A stretch of DNA of 64,000 bases from Paenibacillus sp. ACRRY. GTDB lineage: Bacteria; Bacillota; Bacilli; Paenibacillales; Paenibacillaceae. Position numbers and translations under genes: made by a program. The notes below the pieces were generated by a model. That model was not told where the DNA came from. It saw only the letters and a program-made list of their open reading frames with translations, and made no database searches. Within the stretch, counting starts at the first letter, position 1, and each line of letters starts with the position of its first letter. Of this stretch, positions 63,913 through 64,000 are shown one piece after another. The DNA is taken from positions 1,550,001-1,614,000 of the forward strand of contig NZ_JAKRNM010000001.1 in the NCBI RefSeq assembly GCF_022346995.1, read 5' to 3'.

Positions 63913-64000
63913 CTTTACCCGGTAAATGTGAATACTGGAGCATAATTGGATGTTTGACTTGCCAAACCGTGTTATGGATAGTAGAATACATCCGTACTGT
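63913..64000. other. Window end, no feature seen
   Basis: The last 88 bases follow the lipoprotein stop. No reading frame, hairpin or promoter is convincing. Confidence 0.4.

Overview
The window looks like chromosomal DNA from a spore-forming member of the Paenibacillaceae, most likely Paenibacillus. This rests on strong AAGGAGG ribosome sites, frequent TTG and GTG starts, a Bacillus-type des/desK/desR cold-response cluster, a YjcZ-family small sporulation protein, a glgC-glgD gene pair, a SasA-type alarmone synthetase and a Fur box of the Bacillus 7-1-7 type. I see no rRNA, tRNA, CRISPR array, insertion sequence, prophage or replication origin. The species assignment is inference.

Layout. 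1-3.8 kb: the start of a PadR-like regulator, a P-loop kinase, a membrane-anchored HExxH protein, a 54-residue Cys/His/Lys-rich protein and a YitT-family membrane protein. 4.2-7.1 kb: fatty-acid desaturase with its DesK/DesR membrane-fluidity sensor. 7.2-10.5 kb: lipoprotein, polysaccharide deacetylase, ferritin, YjcZ peptide and YolD-like protein. 10.6-19.0 kb: two overlapping genes encoding a very large DUF11 repeat array (2233 + 563 residues). 19.3-22.7 kb: two membrane diguanylate cyclases around a protein of unknown function. 23.0-28.9 kb: a complete Mrp Na+/H+ antiporter operon in which MrpA and MrpB are fused. 29-45 kb: mostly single genes (hydrolase, MMPL exporter, flavin reductase, Fur-regulated iron-binding lipoprotein, MFS pumps, SasA, a frameshifted hydrolase, LysR regulator, O-methyltransferase, AbrB-type membrane protein, YkgJ protein). 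45.4-52 kb: trehalose uptake and cleavage genes, a metal-dependent hydrolase and a second GH13 glucosidase. 52-58.8 kb: VanZ, AraC/GyrI regulator, then glgC-glgD-glgP for glycogen. 59.3-64 kb: iron alcohol dehydrogenase, M3 oligopeptidase, a 30-residue membrane peptide and a lipoprotein.

How the genes work together. DesK and DesR probably switch on the desaturase when the membrane stiffens; an inverted repeat upstream of des is a candidate DesR site. The Mrp operon handles Na+ and alkali. TreP and TreA import and hydrolyse trehalose under a TreR-like operator, although no treR gene lies in the window. GlgC and GlgD make ADP-glucose and GlgP recovers glucose-1-phosphate, while glycogen synthase and branching enzyme lie elsewhere.

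The least ordinary observations are these. The DUF11 array is split inside one domain by an ATGA stop-start overlap. Three genes have consensus Shine-Dalgarno sequences ideally placed for AUU or AUA, not AUG. MrpA and MrpB are fused. A short leader ORF is coupled to the AbrB-type gene. An alpha/beta hydrolase is interrupted by a one-base frameshift just before its catalytic serine. No clearly undescribed multi-gene system is evident; the split DUF11 locus is the best candidate for new biology.
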